64,000 nt of DNA from Diospyros lotus (Eukaryota > Streptophyta > Magnoliopsida > Ericales > Ebenaceae), in the NCBI RefSeq assembly GCF_014633365.1, contig NC_068348.1, forward strand, positions 12,976,311-13,040,310, read 5' to 3'. The notes beneath the pieces are model-generated. The model saw only the letters and a program-made list of their open reading frames with translations, had not been told where the DNA came from and did no database searches. The position numbers were made by a program, and so were the translations under genes. Within the stretch, counting starts at the first letter, position 1, and each line of letters opens with the position of its first letter. Shown piece after piece: positions 22,298-34,149 of this stretch.

Positions 22298-24110
22298 AGA
22301 TGGAGGCCTAGTCAAGCTAATGACTTTAAACAAGCGCTTATTGGGAGGCAACCCAATTTCCTATCTCTTTCATTTATTAGCATGTTGCATTTTTTTTTTC
22401 TCTTCTTTTCTTTACTTTGTGTTAGGTTAGAGTGTCATTCTTTAGGATTTTTTTTGCACAAAAACAATGTTGAGGTCATCATAACAGCATGCACTTGGTG
22501 TTTGATAAAATACCCCAACCAATGTTCACCTACACATTGCACCTTAAGTTTGGGATTGTGAGGTTTAAGTTTGGGGGGAGTTTGGGCATCCATGTGACTC
22601 TGTCCACTTCATGTCATTCTTATTCATTGTTGCATTCTCATGTTCAAACTTGTGCATTGTAGGTACATTTTCAAAAGTGATAATGCAATCGAAGAGCCAT
22701 CCTACACCAGCTGCTTACAAGGGCAAAGCCATTGCCGAAAGTTCCAATACCTCAAAACGAGCGTGTGTTGATCTACCTACCATCACAACCTTGACACTAT
22801 AGATCGGGTACACTCCTTCCTTTTCTTTCTCTTCGTTCCATTGGGACAATGAAATGTTTAAGTTTGGGGGGAGGTTCACTATGGGCAGCTACATATGTTA
22901 CATGATCTGGTTGAATGGTGTTAAAAAAATAATAATAATAATTGTCTTATTTTGTTGGGTAGATGTGCCATCAATGATGAAGCTTATTTGGTACCATTTT
23001 GATGAAATGAGTAAAGAGAGTGATGCTACTCATTTTGTTTTGTGATTCATTATCCATGTTAGACGAATGTTTGAGCACAAGTGTCAGGAGGTTAAATGCA
23101 TAGGTTCCCATTTAAACTTTTTCCCTTAAACCAACTTTGTGAGCAACTCAATCATCAAACATTATGAAAAGAAAAGTTTGGGGAAGGTTGAGCCATGATG
23201 GCAAATGTTGAGGAATGTGTTGATTCCGTTCATGTTAAAATTTGTGTGGAATGTGTTAGACATACTAAGAGAAGCTAGGCAATGACCATAGGCTAGTGAT
23301 CTCATCCCTATGTCACTATGTCGTGCACCAAATTAAATTTGAGCCTGCATATATCTTATACCTTTCTTCGTAGCCTGAATGACTTGAGTGATTATGCCCA
23401 TAGAGGTATCTTAAAACCTGGTGCCCCGTGGTCATCTGGCTTGGGAGTCATCGGCTGAAAGCTCATTACAAGGGTCATTCAGAAAGCTTAATGGAGTGAA
23501 GGCTTGCATATAAGATATCAAAAAAAAAAAAAAAAAAACGAGATGGAGCATAAAATGCACTCGTTCAGCACAAAAAAAAAAAAAAAACTCAATAATGGTG
23601 CCGATGTTTGTAACTCTTAGGGATTGAGAAAACTGGTGGGTTTGACTGTCTAGTGGATGTTAGCATGCCGAAGCATTCAAAATAAAAGAGAGTCCTCACA
23701 AACCAAGACAACGCCATTTTTGGCTGAGTCCAACCAAACTTAAACAAGAAAGAAAAGAGTAATTGAGAGCACCTAGGGACTGAATGAAAAGACCAAGTTT
23801 GGGGGTGGAGTGCATATTCCGAGCGAGAAAGTGTTTAGGACCATCAAGGGGTCAGGATACCAATAACCTTATGCATGATATTGTACCTGACAGGATTCGC
23901 ACACACACACGTCAAAACATGGAATAAGTCCAAAACAGTTGTGTAGCATTACTAGAAAACTCTATGTGAATTATGAATGATACCAAAATCTGAGGCTACC
24001 TTGAAGGCTATCCAACTTGTAAGTGATTTTGAAATATTAACTATTCTCTACTTGAGGGGTGATATATTTGAGTCGATAAAACCACTTCCAAAGCCTGAAC
24101 AAGACCATAA
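22298..24110 (+). other. 3' noncoding part of the Athila derivative
   Basis: There is no reverse transcriptase or integrase. The region has repeated AAGTTTGGGG(G)-type purine tracts, two poly-A runs (23520-23538 and 23572-23586), and short open frames that I do not consider genes. An Athila 3' LTR starting TGATAAGTG is not found. Confidence 0.6.
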
Positions 24111-25290
24111 AAGCAAGCAACTGAGAAAACGCGGCCATGACCGAGTGACCTAGGTGCTCACTTGATCATGGTTGAGTGGATATATAGGTCAATCGACCAT
24201 GGCTGAGTGGGTATATAGGTCAATCAGTCATGACTGAGTGACCTCTTCCCTTCCTCCCCTCTTGATTAGTTGTTTCAGCCATACTCTAATCTATTTTGCT
24301 ATCTCAAGCCATAACAAATCAAGTCACATGAGTGTATAACCATGTACACAAAGACTTAAAAGCCGATCGAGTAACCTGGGGGGTTACTTACAAGTGAGTG
24401 TGCAGGTCACTCAATCATAATCGAGTGACTAGCCTTCTCTCTTGATCACTGTTCAGATGACAAGCCAATTGGGCCTTGTGAACCCTGCAAAACCCAATCA
24501 AAGTCATTCATGAGATGCTCACTGAGAGGTGCGAGTCTCCTATCACCTGTCAGTCTCATCCATCTTTATACGTAGAAGCCTCCTTCTAGCAAAGGTATGT
24601 TCACAATGTCACTTAAACTCTAATTCCTGTTTTGGCTGAGACTAACTTAAATATCAGAGGGTCCGAAGTAACCTCATTTTTCCCCTAACTTGATCTTTCT
24701 CTACAAGTCTCTCAATCACATGGAATTCTCTTGATCATCAGATACCCTCTTAATCATCAAATAACTCTCCTATCACTTGGGGACTCATGTCACCAAAGGA
24801 GACTCTTGTCACCTTTCAAGTCACTAGTACTTTGAGACTCTCATCACTTTCAGACTTTCATATATCATCTTGAGAGTCAGAACCCATGTGCAATCCAAAA
24901 AGTCACAACTCACATGCCATCCCTAATGTCATAACTCTACCCAATCTCATTAGCTTCCCTACCCAACTCATAAGGGGTCATTATCCAATTCGTTGGACTT
25001 CTTGCATCTCAGTCTCTTACATTTTAATTTTATTGTCATAATTAGATGGAGTAATTTCAATACTCACATGTGGGCAAAAGATTTTAGCATCAACTTCTAT
25101 GTCCAATGGGACATCTCACCCCAAGGTACAACAGATAATCATTTGTTTCCTTAAATTTGATTTCATAAATATTTTCTCTAAATGAAGTATTAAAAACCAT
25201 GACAATTTTAAACAGTCTTTTCAATTATATTTATAAGTTTATGACAAGCAAACAACAGATCTCAACACTCAACTGACTGATGATCATCAG
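24111..25290. repeat. Word-rich repeat with GACCGAGTGAC-like phrases
   Basis: Between about 24135 and 24435 the phrases CATGACCGAGTGACC, ATGGTTGAGTGG, GGTCAATCGACCATGG and CGAGTGACTAG recur in both orientations. Beyond this are CTCTCATCAC/ACTCTTGTCACC phrases resembling those at 17785-18030, so the Athila element may have inserted into one larger repeat. No gene is recognised. Confidence 0.45.
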
Positions 25291-25986
25291 TACGATTTGG
25301 TGGTGTCATGTTTTCACCTTAGGCTACGGGGCTCTCCCTCCTCCCCTGCTACTTCCTTCAACAGCAACACCCAACAAAAAGGAAAGAAAACGACTTTTGC
25401 TTCCTTAATAATTTTTGTTGAGTCACAAGAGAGCCTATTCAGTACAATAAAAACAACGTTTTTATTATTATTATTTGCAATGATTTGGCTTTCATTCATT
25501 AGCCCCTCCCACCAACTAGTCCAAGCCTAGATTCTTCCTTTCAACCAAATCGAGCAGCAATAGAAAAAAGAGGACATAATGAAGAGTGCTATGGAAAAAA
25601 ATTCAAGTCAAAGATAACTAATTATAACACCTTTAGAGAAAAATAAAGACAAATGTCGTTATGTACAAACGTATGTGTAACAACCAATTTTTTTAATCCT
25701 TTCCACTCTATCTAACTCTTCATTCTGTCAGCCAGCAACAACCAACCACCCTAACCACAACCCACCAACATCTTTTACGCTTCTCCCTCTCCCTCCCCTC
25801 CCTCCCTCCCTCTCTCTCTCTTCTCCTAATTCAAATTCAAACAAACCCAATCCAACTATAGCAACTACCCTCACCAAATCCCAACTCTAATTAATTATTT
25901 ACATATGCTCAATTCTAACAAGCAAAGTATATGCTCGAAAGGCCGGAAAAATGGCCCCCCAATTTGCCCTGTGGAGGGGTTTTGGT
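25291..25986. other. Downstream flank and probable 3' UTR of the ACR gene
   Basis: This contains pyrimidine-rich sequence (CCTCCCTCCCTCTCTCTCTC, about 25797) and a TTATTATTATTATT tract. On the minus strand the ACR mRNA should end here. No separate gene is credible. Confidence 0.5.
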
Positions 25987-28494
25987 TCAGGAATATGATT
26001 TGATCAGTCCCAAATTGTATAGATTCTTCCTCACTAGGCTCCCAAGTGATAGCATGGCCCCACCCATCCCGGCTGTGGGTTCGTCTCTTTCCGCCTTTTG
26101 ATGACATATCAATGGCAATTCCTTCACTTTCAAGTTACTCATTCCAATTCTCTCTCGAACTGATTCGATGATTTTCGGATCTGCACGGTTTCCTCTTGCA
26201 TCCGTTACATAGAAAACATTTAGCGCCTTTTCCCCTCGGGTGGAAATCTCTGCCCTTGTCACATTCAGCCCATTTTCCCGGAAAGTTCGTGTTACATCCG
26301 CCAAGAGCCCGCTCCTATTTCCTGGACATAACTCCAACCTCACTCCCTGTGATTGGAAAAACAACCCATAATCAGGCTTTTGAATATTCAAAAACACAGT
26401 TTTATAACGATAGGACTTTTGTGGATGAGCAAGCGAGGCTCAAAAACTCAAAGTCGAGAAGACCTCAGAGGACACTAGTGCTATTACCTAACACTAGTAT
26501 ACAACTCCAGTGGCCCCGATTTTAGCTCTTAGGCAATAAGTAAAAGCAAAGAGCAGTACCTCAGATGCCCTCCTTTGAATGGCAGTTTGCAGGCACAAAA
26601 TCACCCTTTGCTTTTCAGCTTCCGAGCTGACCGGAGTACCATCTGTGTGCCGAACGAAGAACTCCTGAAAACAATTCGAGAAAACCCAATTGAACGGACT
26701 TGTTCCCACGAATTCAGATTTAAGAGAATTGAAGTAAAACCCAGGAAAAGATTATCAGAAACATACCATATATGCTCTGTCCCCTGCCGTGTTGATAGTG
26801 GCATGGAAGACAACATATTCCATATCAGTCAGTGTGCATACAACATCAAACAGAAGCTTCACTCTGTCCTTGCACTGAATGTTCACAACAGAGTAGCCCT
26901 TCTCCAAGCAATTCTGATCAACGGTGACTGCAGGGAAATCCCCACTAGTCCTCAAAATTGGCTTGCGCTCGTAGTCACGATCTGCAAACATCATCTGGTG
27001 AAGCCTCCTCTCAGAATGCATGACCACCATTGATACGGATGTCTTGGCGCTCCGGATGTCATTAACCCCTTTGAGAACATTTCTCAACCGCCCTTCAATT
27101 TTATCGATCTTCTGGGTATCTTCAATGGGGCAACCGGAATCACAGTCTCTAACGTAGATGAGGGAAGCAAATCGGCCATTGTGTGTCCACATCTTAGCTT
27201 CCACCACGTCGCATTGCAGATCGGCAAGCACTGCAAACACCTCGGAGAGGAGGCCAAGCCGGTCTGTTCCGGTTAGTTCCAGCAAAGTCAAGCCATCGGA
27301 GCTTTTGGATCTTGTGAAATGAATTGTACCAAGCGACTGAACCAAAAAATAGTTCACAATCTCAGCAAGAAAAATCAAAAATTAACGTTGGAACAATTGT
27401 AAATAAAATTAGAATAAAACGCTTTTACCTGCTCTATGTAATTAATGACGCTCTTATCGGTTAATTTGTTTCCATTTAGATCAGTCACGTGAAAAACTGC
27501 AAATGCAGAATCCAAAACCACCGTTAGAAAGAATTCTCCAGGAATTTCTATTGCGTGAAGATTGCTAACGTACGATTAAAAGGAAGCGTACGTTAGTGAA
27601 AAAGAACTTCAAGAACAGAGAGTAAGAAGAAATTTACGGTGTTTACCATCCATGAACCATCTTCCATCAGAAGATATGTAGGCCTTTTTGATCGAAAGGT
27701 TCAGATCTGTGAGCACTTGAACCGCCTCTAGAAGAAACCCATGCTTCCTCGCACTATCAATCTGTCGACAAACATGCAACGAAGAGAAGAAGATTGGTCA
27801 ACTTTGGCCAAATTGGATCAACGATTCAACATTGAACTTTGCTCTAGTTAGGCGACTCAAAAGCTTACCATGACGCGAGTTGTGTCGGCACAACCGGCAT
27901 TGTCGATCATTACTCTGCAAAAAGGACGAAGAAGTCGAGTCAGACAGACCTTTCTTGAATGGATGAGTGACGAGTGTGAACGTGAATTTGTCGATGATTG
28001 CGCAAAAGCGAGAGAGAGGGGGGGTGGAATTTGAAAAGTAAGAAAAGTAAAGTGTTCAGAAATTGAAGAAAGAAGGAGACCAGATATCAGGAATAGTCAT
28101 AGAAACTTGAATACTACCAAATCAGAGTTATAAATATAACTTTTCTTGATGGAAAGAACAAATTTGCAGATATGCCTGTTCATTGCAGAATCTGAAAGGA
28201 ACTCAGATCGTAAGAAGTTTCAGTGAAAATAATTATGGAAATTAGTGAAAATGGGTTACGGAGAAGCACCAGATTTCCTGGTAACGGAAAGGAAAACAAT
28301 ATTATTGGTCGAAGTTTCATAAACTCTCCCCGGCAAGAAATTTCAAGCGGTTACTGTTCGGAAAAACACCAAATCGAAATCAAATGAACAGGGAAAGATC
28401 AGAAGAAAAGTTGCAGAAACCTGTGCGTTCGTATCACGAACATCTCGATGTTTCAGAAATACCGCGTTCAGTGAAAATCGAAAAACAAGACTGA

Positions 28495-28528
<34 letters not shown>

Positions 28529-28592
28529 ACCTGGGAGTGGTCATCCTCAAAAGAAGTTTTTCATATTCATCTAAATACGCAGGCCACTCCAT
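25987..28592 (-). CDS. ACR: ACT-domain repeat protein (ACR family, ACR4/6-like)
   Basis: This is a probable amino-acid-binding regulatory protein with four ACT domains and no catalytic domain. There are seven coding exons on the minus strand: 28592-28531, 27914-27869, 27761-27647, 27496-27429, 27336-26767, 26664-26560 and 26346-25987, all joined at GT-AG with matching phases, giving 441 residues and a TGA stop. The start is [14 protein letters not shown], the usual ACR N-terminus. ACT1 covers about residues 22-97 (with GRWFMDVFHVTD), ACT2 112-164 ([18 protein letters not shown]), ACT3 246-300 ([15 protein letters not shown]) and ACT4 323-395 ([19 protein letters not shown]). The tail ends [11 protein letters not shown], as in the ACR4/ACR6 group. 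The exact paralogue cannot be fixed by eye. A (GA)n run lies in intron 1 and a second lies in the leader. There are no frame slips or missing splice sites. Confidence 0.93.
28499..28526. repeat. (GA)n run in ACR intron 1
   Basis: A pure GA dinucleotide run begins just inside the first intron donor on the + strand. In the gene sense it is CT-rich, within a few bases of GTCAGTCTC. Confidence 0.9.
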
Positions 28593-28762
28593 CTGTATTT
28601 CTTCTCCTCCTTCCTCTGCTACTTTCCCTTCGATTTCTTCGAAAACGAACCAGATCAAGCTTCAACAAAGCACGCTCCGAGTCTCTGAACAGAACAAGGC
28701 CAATGCCAGTCACGCTTTAGCCCGCTCAAAAGCAGCTCGTCATCGACCGAATCGCCATCACC

Positions 28763-28766
<4 letters not shown>

Positions 28767-28803
<37 letters not shown>
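28767..28803. repeat. (CT)n microsatellite in the ACR leader
   Basis: About 18 CT units on the + strand, reading as (GA)n in the sense of the ACR gene, between the predicted TATA box and the start codon. GA-rich plant leaders of this sort can bind GAGA-type factors, but nothing here proves it. Confidence 0.9.
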
Positions 28804-28806
<3 letters not shown>

Positions 28807-28876
28807 CTCGCTCCCTCCGGTTCCTCTGATCGCGCAAAGCACGCCTTGTTGCTGCCCCCTTCACCTTCTTGGGTCG

Positions 28877-28884
28877 TATTTATA
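28877..28884 (-). promoter_or_regulatory. Predicted TATA box of the ACR gene
   Basis: On the minus strand the sequence reads TATAAATA, about 285 bp upstream of the ATG. Transcription would start near 28845-28850 and the GA repeat would be in the leader. The prediction rests on sequence alone. Confidence 0.5.
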
Positions 28885-30209
28885 TCTACCTGAGTTTTTA
28901 ATAATATTCAATTTAAGTATATAAAATATTATTTATATATGTATAATATATTTCTAAAACCACACCTCTACGCAAAGGGTGAGGGGGTGTCACATGCCGT
29001 GACTGATGCCGTCCGAGTGAGTTCTCCCCCACTCTTCCCCCACCACACAAGTGTTTAAAAATTACATAAATAAATATTCATATAAATTAATTTAAACTAC
29101 TTATTAAAATGTCTTACTTATGAACATATTTTTAGTATATGATTTTTTAGGATAGTTTATATCTAAAACAAGTAAATTAATTATTAAAAAATAAAGATAA
29201 AATCATATAATCTATATATATACATATATTTTTGTTTCACATGATACAAGAATATTTACTTTCCATTAAGTTTTCACAAAATCTTAATCCAAAAGGTAAC
29301 ATGGGGATACACTCTTTTAGTTTATGCTTTCTATTTCTAAATTCGTGTTTTAAAGTTTTTAAAAAGTTAATATCATGTACCCATTTGTACTATTATTTTA
29401 AAATAGTAACAAAATCTTTTAGAAAGGATATTTTCAAAATAAAATAGATACTTTTTCTTTTATTTTAAAAATATCTTAAAATCTGGAGCCATGTTCCTTG
29501 AAATTCACTTAGATTGACACATATATATATTTTACTCGAGTCACGAATGCATGATCGATCTCAATTTGCTTAGCCAAGCCACTCTTGACCTCCGACTAGC
29601 AAATTAGGTGGTCCACAATCCTAGCATTTCATTTGAGCTTGGCTAGCCTCCAAAGAAAGTATTCCATATACCAAAGGGTAATCTAATTCTACTTAAAATT
29701 AAACTACCTAATTCTACTAAAATTCTCTCATAAAATTAAAAAAAAAATAAAAAATCGTACATGATTTGAGATCATTTTCTATAATTTAGCGATTTAATTG
29801 TAATTCTATAAACTTATAATAAACCCCCTTTTCCTAAATATCAGGAATATGATATGAAAAATTAATCCTAATATTTTAAATTTATCTAGAATAACTATTC
29901 CTAAACAACTCCAACAATAAAACTTAATTATAAATAAATGATTATCTCTAAATTATTATAAATAGAGAAAAATCAAGTTTTTTGCTTCTTTGTCTGCAAA
30001 ATGTGAAGTCCCTCACCTTAAGGGCCCCCCACACACTGCCCCGCGCACGTGGGAGGGGTTAATCATGGTACACAACAACGCACCAAATAGGAGGCACAGT
30101 GCATAGTATCCACAAGGAGTCACCCCCACATGAGGATGAAACTCTCACACTGCGACTGCCATGACTCAAATCTGCATGCTTGTCTGCAATCTGTAGTACT
30201 TAAAGCAAT
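28885..30209. other. AT-rich intergenic DNA
   Basis: Nothing gene-like is seen. From 30000 to 30190 a more GC-rich patch ([24 protein letters not shown], then CATGACTCAAATC) could be a decayed short element, but I cannot classify it. Confidence 0.4.
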
Positions 30210-30214
30210 TTAAC

Positions 30215-30756
30215 TGATGATGTAGAGCTGATCACCCTTTTTTGTCTCGGACCAAGTACTTACAAACGAAGTCGGGGACTCGTTCCCTTGTGATCATTCC
30301 GACGTTCAACTCAGTTCGCTGGGTTATCAAAGCTAAAGCATGTAGTTGAAAACTTAAGGAAAAAGATCTCCTTACTTGTCCTAGTTGTCTCCTTTTATCC
30401 TCTTATCAAGATAAGAATTTCCTTTTTGAACTTTCAGGATCCGGATCATGTCTTTTGCGGAGCCATGGTCTTGATGGCATGAATATGGTAATCGGTTTCC
30501 GATGAGCTTAGGATAATCCCTACCTCCATAATCTTTGGAATAATGATTGAAGTCGAGGAATCCGAGAAATCCTCGTTGAGGAAAAGCCTAAGATTTCTAA
30601 TCGGTTAGTTGAGACGTATCTGCCACGTGTCCATTCCAGATTTGAGCTAAATGGCGACCTTGACTTGGTTCTCTGGCGAGCACGTGTCTTTACTTTTATT
30701 GACTATTTTCTCATAATATTGGAGTAATTATGAGCCTGAGAGCATTCCCTTCATCA
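30215..30756 (-). mobile_element. Solo LTR related to the element at 42051-45443
   Basis: It starts TGATGATGTAGAGCTGATCA and ends TTCATCA, and is flanked by a perfect 5-bp duplication TTAAC (30210-30214 and 30757-30761). Its first 120 bp align with the 518-bp LTRs at 42051 and 44926 (AGCTGATCACC, CAAGTACTTAC, GTGATCATTCCGACGTTCAA), but with many changes, so this is an older relative left by LTR-LTR recombination. The strand is assigned from the tRNA-Lys primer site of the related element. Confidence 0.82.
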
Positions 30757-30761
30757 TTAAC

Positions 30762-32639
30762 CATAGTTTTTTTTTTTAAAAGTAGAAAATCAACTCAAAA
30801 GTTCAAAACTCAAGACTTTTGCTATCTAATACGTTTTCTTCATAAATATTTTAATCGTCAATCCTATACATCATGAAGAGAAAAAATATTTTATGCTTCT
30901 GAATAGTAAAATTTAATGAAGCATAAAACTAAAGCAATGTTATAAATAATTAGTGATAAATTTTAATAAATGTTAACGTTTTATTAATTTGTTATTCTAA
31001 TATTTTCTACTAATGTGGTGCGATAAAGTCAAAATTATTTCTCATTAACACGCATATAAATATATATATATATATATATATGGATCGGAGCTTGTAGTAC
31101 ATTCTAATTCTAAAGAACTTCCGATTCTGAAACATCAACTAAAAATGCGACGCACGTCACATGATTTTGAAAAGTGGGGGAGGTCCAGCTGGGATGCCAC
31201 ATAGGCAGAGGAAATGTACTTTGCGTGCGATAGACTCAATAGGAATCGGCGTGATATGCTTGATCGACGGCAGAGGGCGCGTCCACGTCGGAAGGGGTCC
31301 CACGGTTTCTGGAGGCCAGTTGGGATCTGCCGACCGCTACCATACTCACCGCCCGTATAGGCTTTTCTCCTGTCATTTCTTAGGCCGGTTTTCTTGTATT
31401 TCTCACACCCAAGGCCGCCGAAGACTCTGCAAAATTGGTAAATTAAATAACCAGGAAGAGGAAACTATGAAAATAATGTTCATAATTTTTTCATTTCTTT
31501 GAAATTTTTCTTTTAATGATATATTCAACAATCAATGTAGTTTTGACACAGATGCCTTGAATATTCAGCCACCCATCTTTCTTGGTTTTGTATCACAAAA
31601 TGCCTTTTTTCCAGGCAGGCATTCACAACCTTAATTAGCTTTGCCCCATTCTCTCTTTCTCTCTTAAGAAACTCGTTGCAATCTCAGCACAATATACTTC
31701 CCTATCTCCCTCAAATATTGAATTCTCTCCCACCTCTAACTATTATTTCAAATATATACGGCTACGGTTGTCCCTAACAATGTTTGGAATAAAGAAGAAT
31801 AGTGAAGTTAGGTTTGTTAGAGTCAAGGTTTGTTGGAGGATTAAAGGTTTAGAGATTAGGGTTCCTTATTTGAGTGGAAATATGAGATTGTAGAGACAAT
31901 TCTTAGCTTTAGTAAAAGCCCAACAAAACATCTTGTGTTGGAGGCCACCCACAACCATCACTAGTTGGTGGTGATGGTCACTAGTACTGATCAATATGGC
32001 CACCACCAATGGTTTTATTTTTTTTTTCTTAATTGGAGAAAGAAGCCTTGGTTTTTTTTTTAATTCTATCCTAACTTTGTTAAATTGAGGTGTGTCAAAA
32101 AAAAAAAAAAATATGGGAACTTATAGGGACAAAAATAAAGGTAAATTGTAGCCATACCTCTTTGTGGTTTGGACCATTTGCATAAGACCCCTGTGCTTTT
32201 AAAATGACTCTAAATGTTCTTGTGATTTAGTGTTTTTTCTTCAAATACCCAGTTGCAAATTTTGTTACACAAGCCCCAATTAAGCTAAATTAAATTAGTA
32301 AAATACTAACTAAGTTAAATTAAAAGTAAATTTAATCAAAATAAAAGCTACAAAAACAAAAAATTGTATCGTTGGTTGATACCCATCACGTCAGCTGCTG
32401 GTAAGTATCGAGAACCCATCGCTCATGGGTTCCCAAGAATCCAGATTTGGAAGATGTGCTCCTAGAAACCCATTGTCTAGATTTGCGTTTCAAGGAGCTT
32501 GTGCTTGCTCTCATTATTTCTTTTTCTTTCTCTTCATTATAGGTGATGAATATGCAGTTGATGGGGCAACGAAAAAGGAAACATTGATAGTTGAGTTTGA
32601 TTTTGAGAATATTTTGACGAATAATAATATAAACGTAAA
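30762..32639. other. AT-rich intergenic DNA with one GC-rich patch
   Basis: A (TA)n run lies near 31060-31081. At about 31170-31440 the sequence is distinctly GC-richer and holds an open frame of 113 codons with no recognisable domain. I do not call it a gene. Several poly-T/A runs occur at 32020-32113. Confidence 0.4.
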
Positions 32640-33429
32640 ACTTTAATGTTTTGATGATAAAGATATAAGTAAAATTTTAATAAACCTTGATGATGAACTT
32701 TTAGATAGTAAATATATACACTTAACTGAAAGTAAAATGTTAATCAAGTAAGACTGCTCATTAATCTATTAACATTCCTCTTATTGGAGTAAAGTTAAAT
32801 TGTAATCGAATAAATATGTTTGAAAAAATTAGTTATAACTCACTTTTAAACATTACTCGAATAATTACATATTTTAATCAAGTAAAGTATGCTGGAACTT
32901 AAAGATTAATTAATTAATATATGAGCTTAATAGAGTAATCTTATTTTAATCGAGTAAGAATACATTTTAGTTAAGTAACAAGTGGCTATACTCGATTAAC
33001 TTATTAATTTCATTGAGTAAGACTTGAATATTAAAAGGTTTAATCAATTACACACTTGTTTTACTCGAATAGGTGTTGGAATAACATTACGTGAGTAATC
33101 AAAATATTAATCAACTAAGTGGTACATTAGTTGAGTAATTATATCTTTTAATCGAGTAATGAATCTAGATAGAGTGACAAGTTTTTGTACTTGTATTAAT
33201 AATCAACTAAGTTAAACTTGTAATCAAGTAAGATTACACTTTAGTCAAGTAACCAAAAATCTTACTTGACTAACAATTTCTAAGCAAAATGTCAAGTCTT
33301 TATACTTGAAAATTAATATAAAAAAAAGGTTATGATTAATTGCAAAACTTCTATCTTAGTCGAGTAAGTATTATTGAATAGAATGTGTCTCTATACTTGA
33401 TTTCGTTATTACTGAAATATAAAAATTAA

Positions 33430-34143
33430 AATTTATAGTGCAAGAGAGCTTTAGTCATGGTAGAGCCAGGCACAAAACAAGGTTACTGAGGGGGTGCCAG
33501 GAGAATGCTATAGTAGTTATCCAGGACGAATTTGATCCACTGTCCATGAGAGCTAATGTGTATCAGAGAGAAGCTCGATCTGTTGTTTGGGAGGGCTAAT
33601 AGGTATTTGGGAGAAGCTCAATCCATTGTCTAAGAAAGCTAATATGTATTAGGTAAAAGCTTGATCCATTGTCCAGGAAAGTTGATGTGTGTCTAGGAGA
33701 AGATCTGAAAGACAAAAGAAAGTCAGAAAGCATGCGGGGATTTCTCGCGAATAGGTCCTTTGATGCTTAAGTCAAAAGTTTGCATGATGTCGTATGGATA
33801 CAGGTAAAATATGTGTGTGAGTATGCAATTTTGGGTTGTCTGGGAGAAAGATAAGATGTTTCTTCTGGAGAAGAATAGTTGCGCGGGTATGTGGAAGTTG
33901 AAAGGTTGAGGAAAATATTCAAAAGATAAAGGGTTGATGGGTATTTATATCCTTTGGTTGGTGACAGGGACATGCAACATGCGTGTATGGGGATGTGGTG
34001 TTGTCCCGACAATTACATAGTATTGTCCCACAGTTAAGATTAAAAGAGGGCCTAGTGAGAAACCCCTTTGGAGGAATGATCCTTCGAAGGAATGAGAGCT
34101 TATTTTAGGCTAGCTACTTTGTTTGGGACAATGTAGTGATAGA
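33430..34143. repeat. Dispersed repeat with GGGAGAGCTAATGTGTAT-like phrases
   Basis: Four imperfect copies of a phrase like CTCGATCCATTGTCCAGGAGAGCTAATGTG occur at 33530-33690. The section ATGCGGGGATTTCTCGCG, then GATGCTTAAGTCA, resembles 46470-46530, which flanks the full-length retrotransposon. It probably continues at 35276-35480 after an inserted repeat. Confidence 0.5.
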
Positions 34144-34149
34144 ATTGTC

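Larger units (their letters stand above)
18278..24110 (+). mobile_element. Athila-type Ty3 retrotransposon derivative lacking RT, RNase H and integrase
   Basis: The order is 5' LTR, tRNA-Asp primer site, gag-protease frame, then a 3' noncoding stretch with purine-rich AAGTTTGGGGGG motifs (about 22565 and 22860). The protease frame ends at 22297 and the sequence passes at once to the phrase AAACAAGCGCTTATTGGGAG, which in Athila elements follows the end of pol. Reverse transcriptase, RNase H and integrase are thus missing. No second LTR is found on the right, so the 3' end is lost or cut. The right boundary is approximate. Confidence 0.7.

Noticed and set aside
24048..24080. CTTGAGGGGTGATATATTTG as a 3' LTR start of the Athila element
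   Set aside because: After the first few bases it does not follow the 5' LTR sequence.
30000..30190. Possible inverted SINE (CATGACTCAAATC as a reversed B box)
   Set aside because: No convincing A box at the right spacing and no tail or target duplication.
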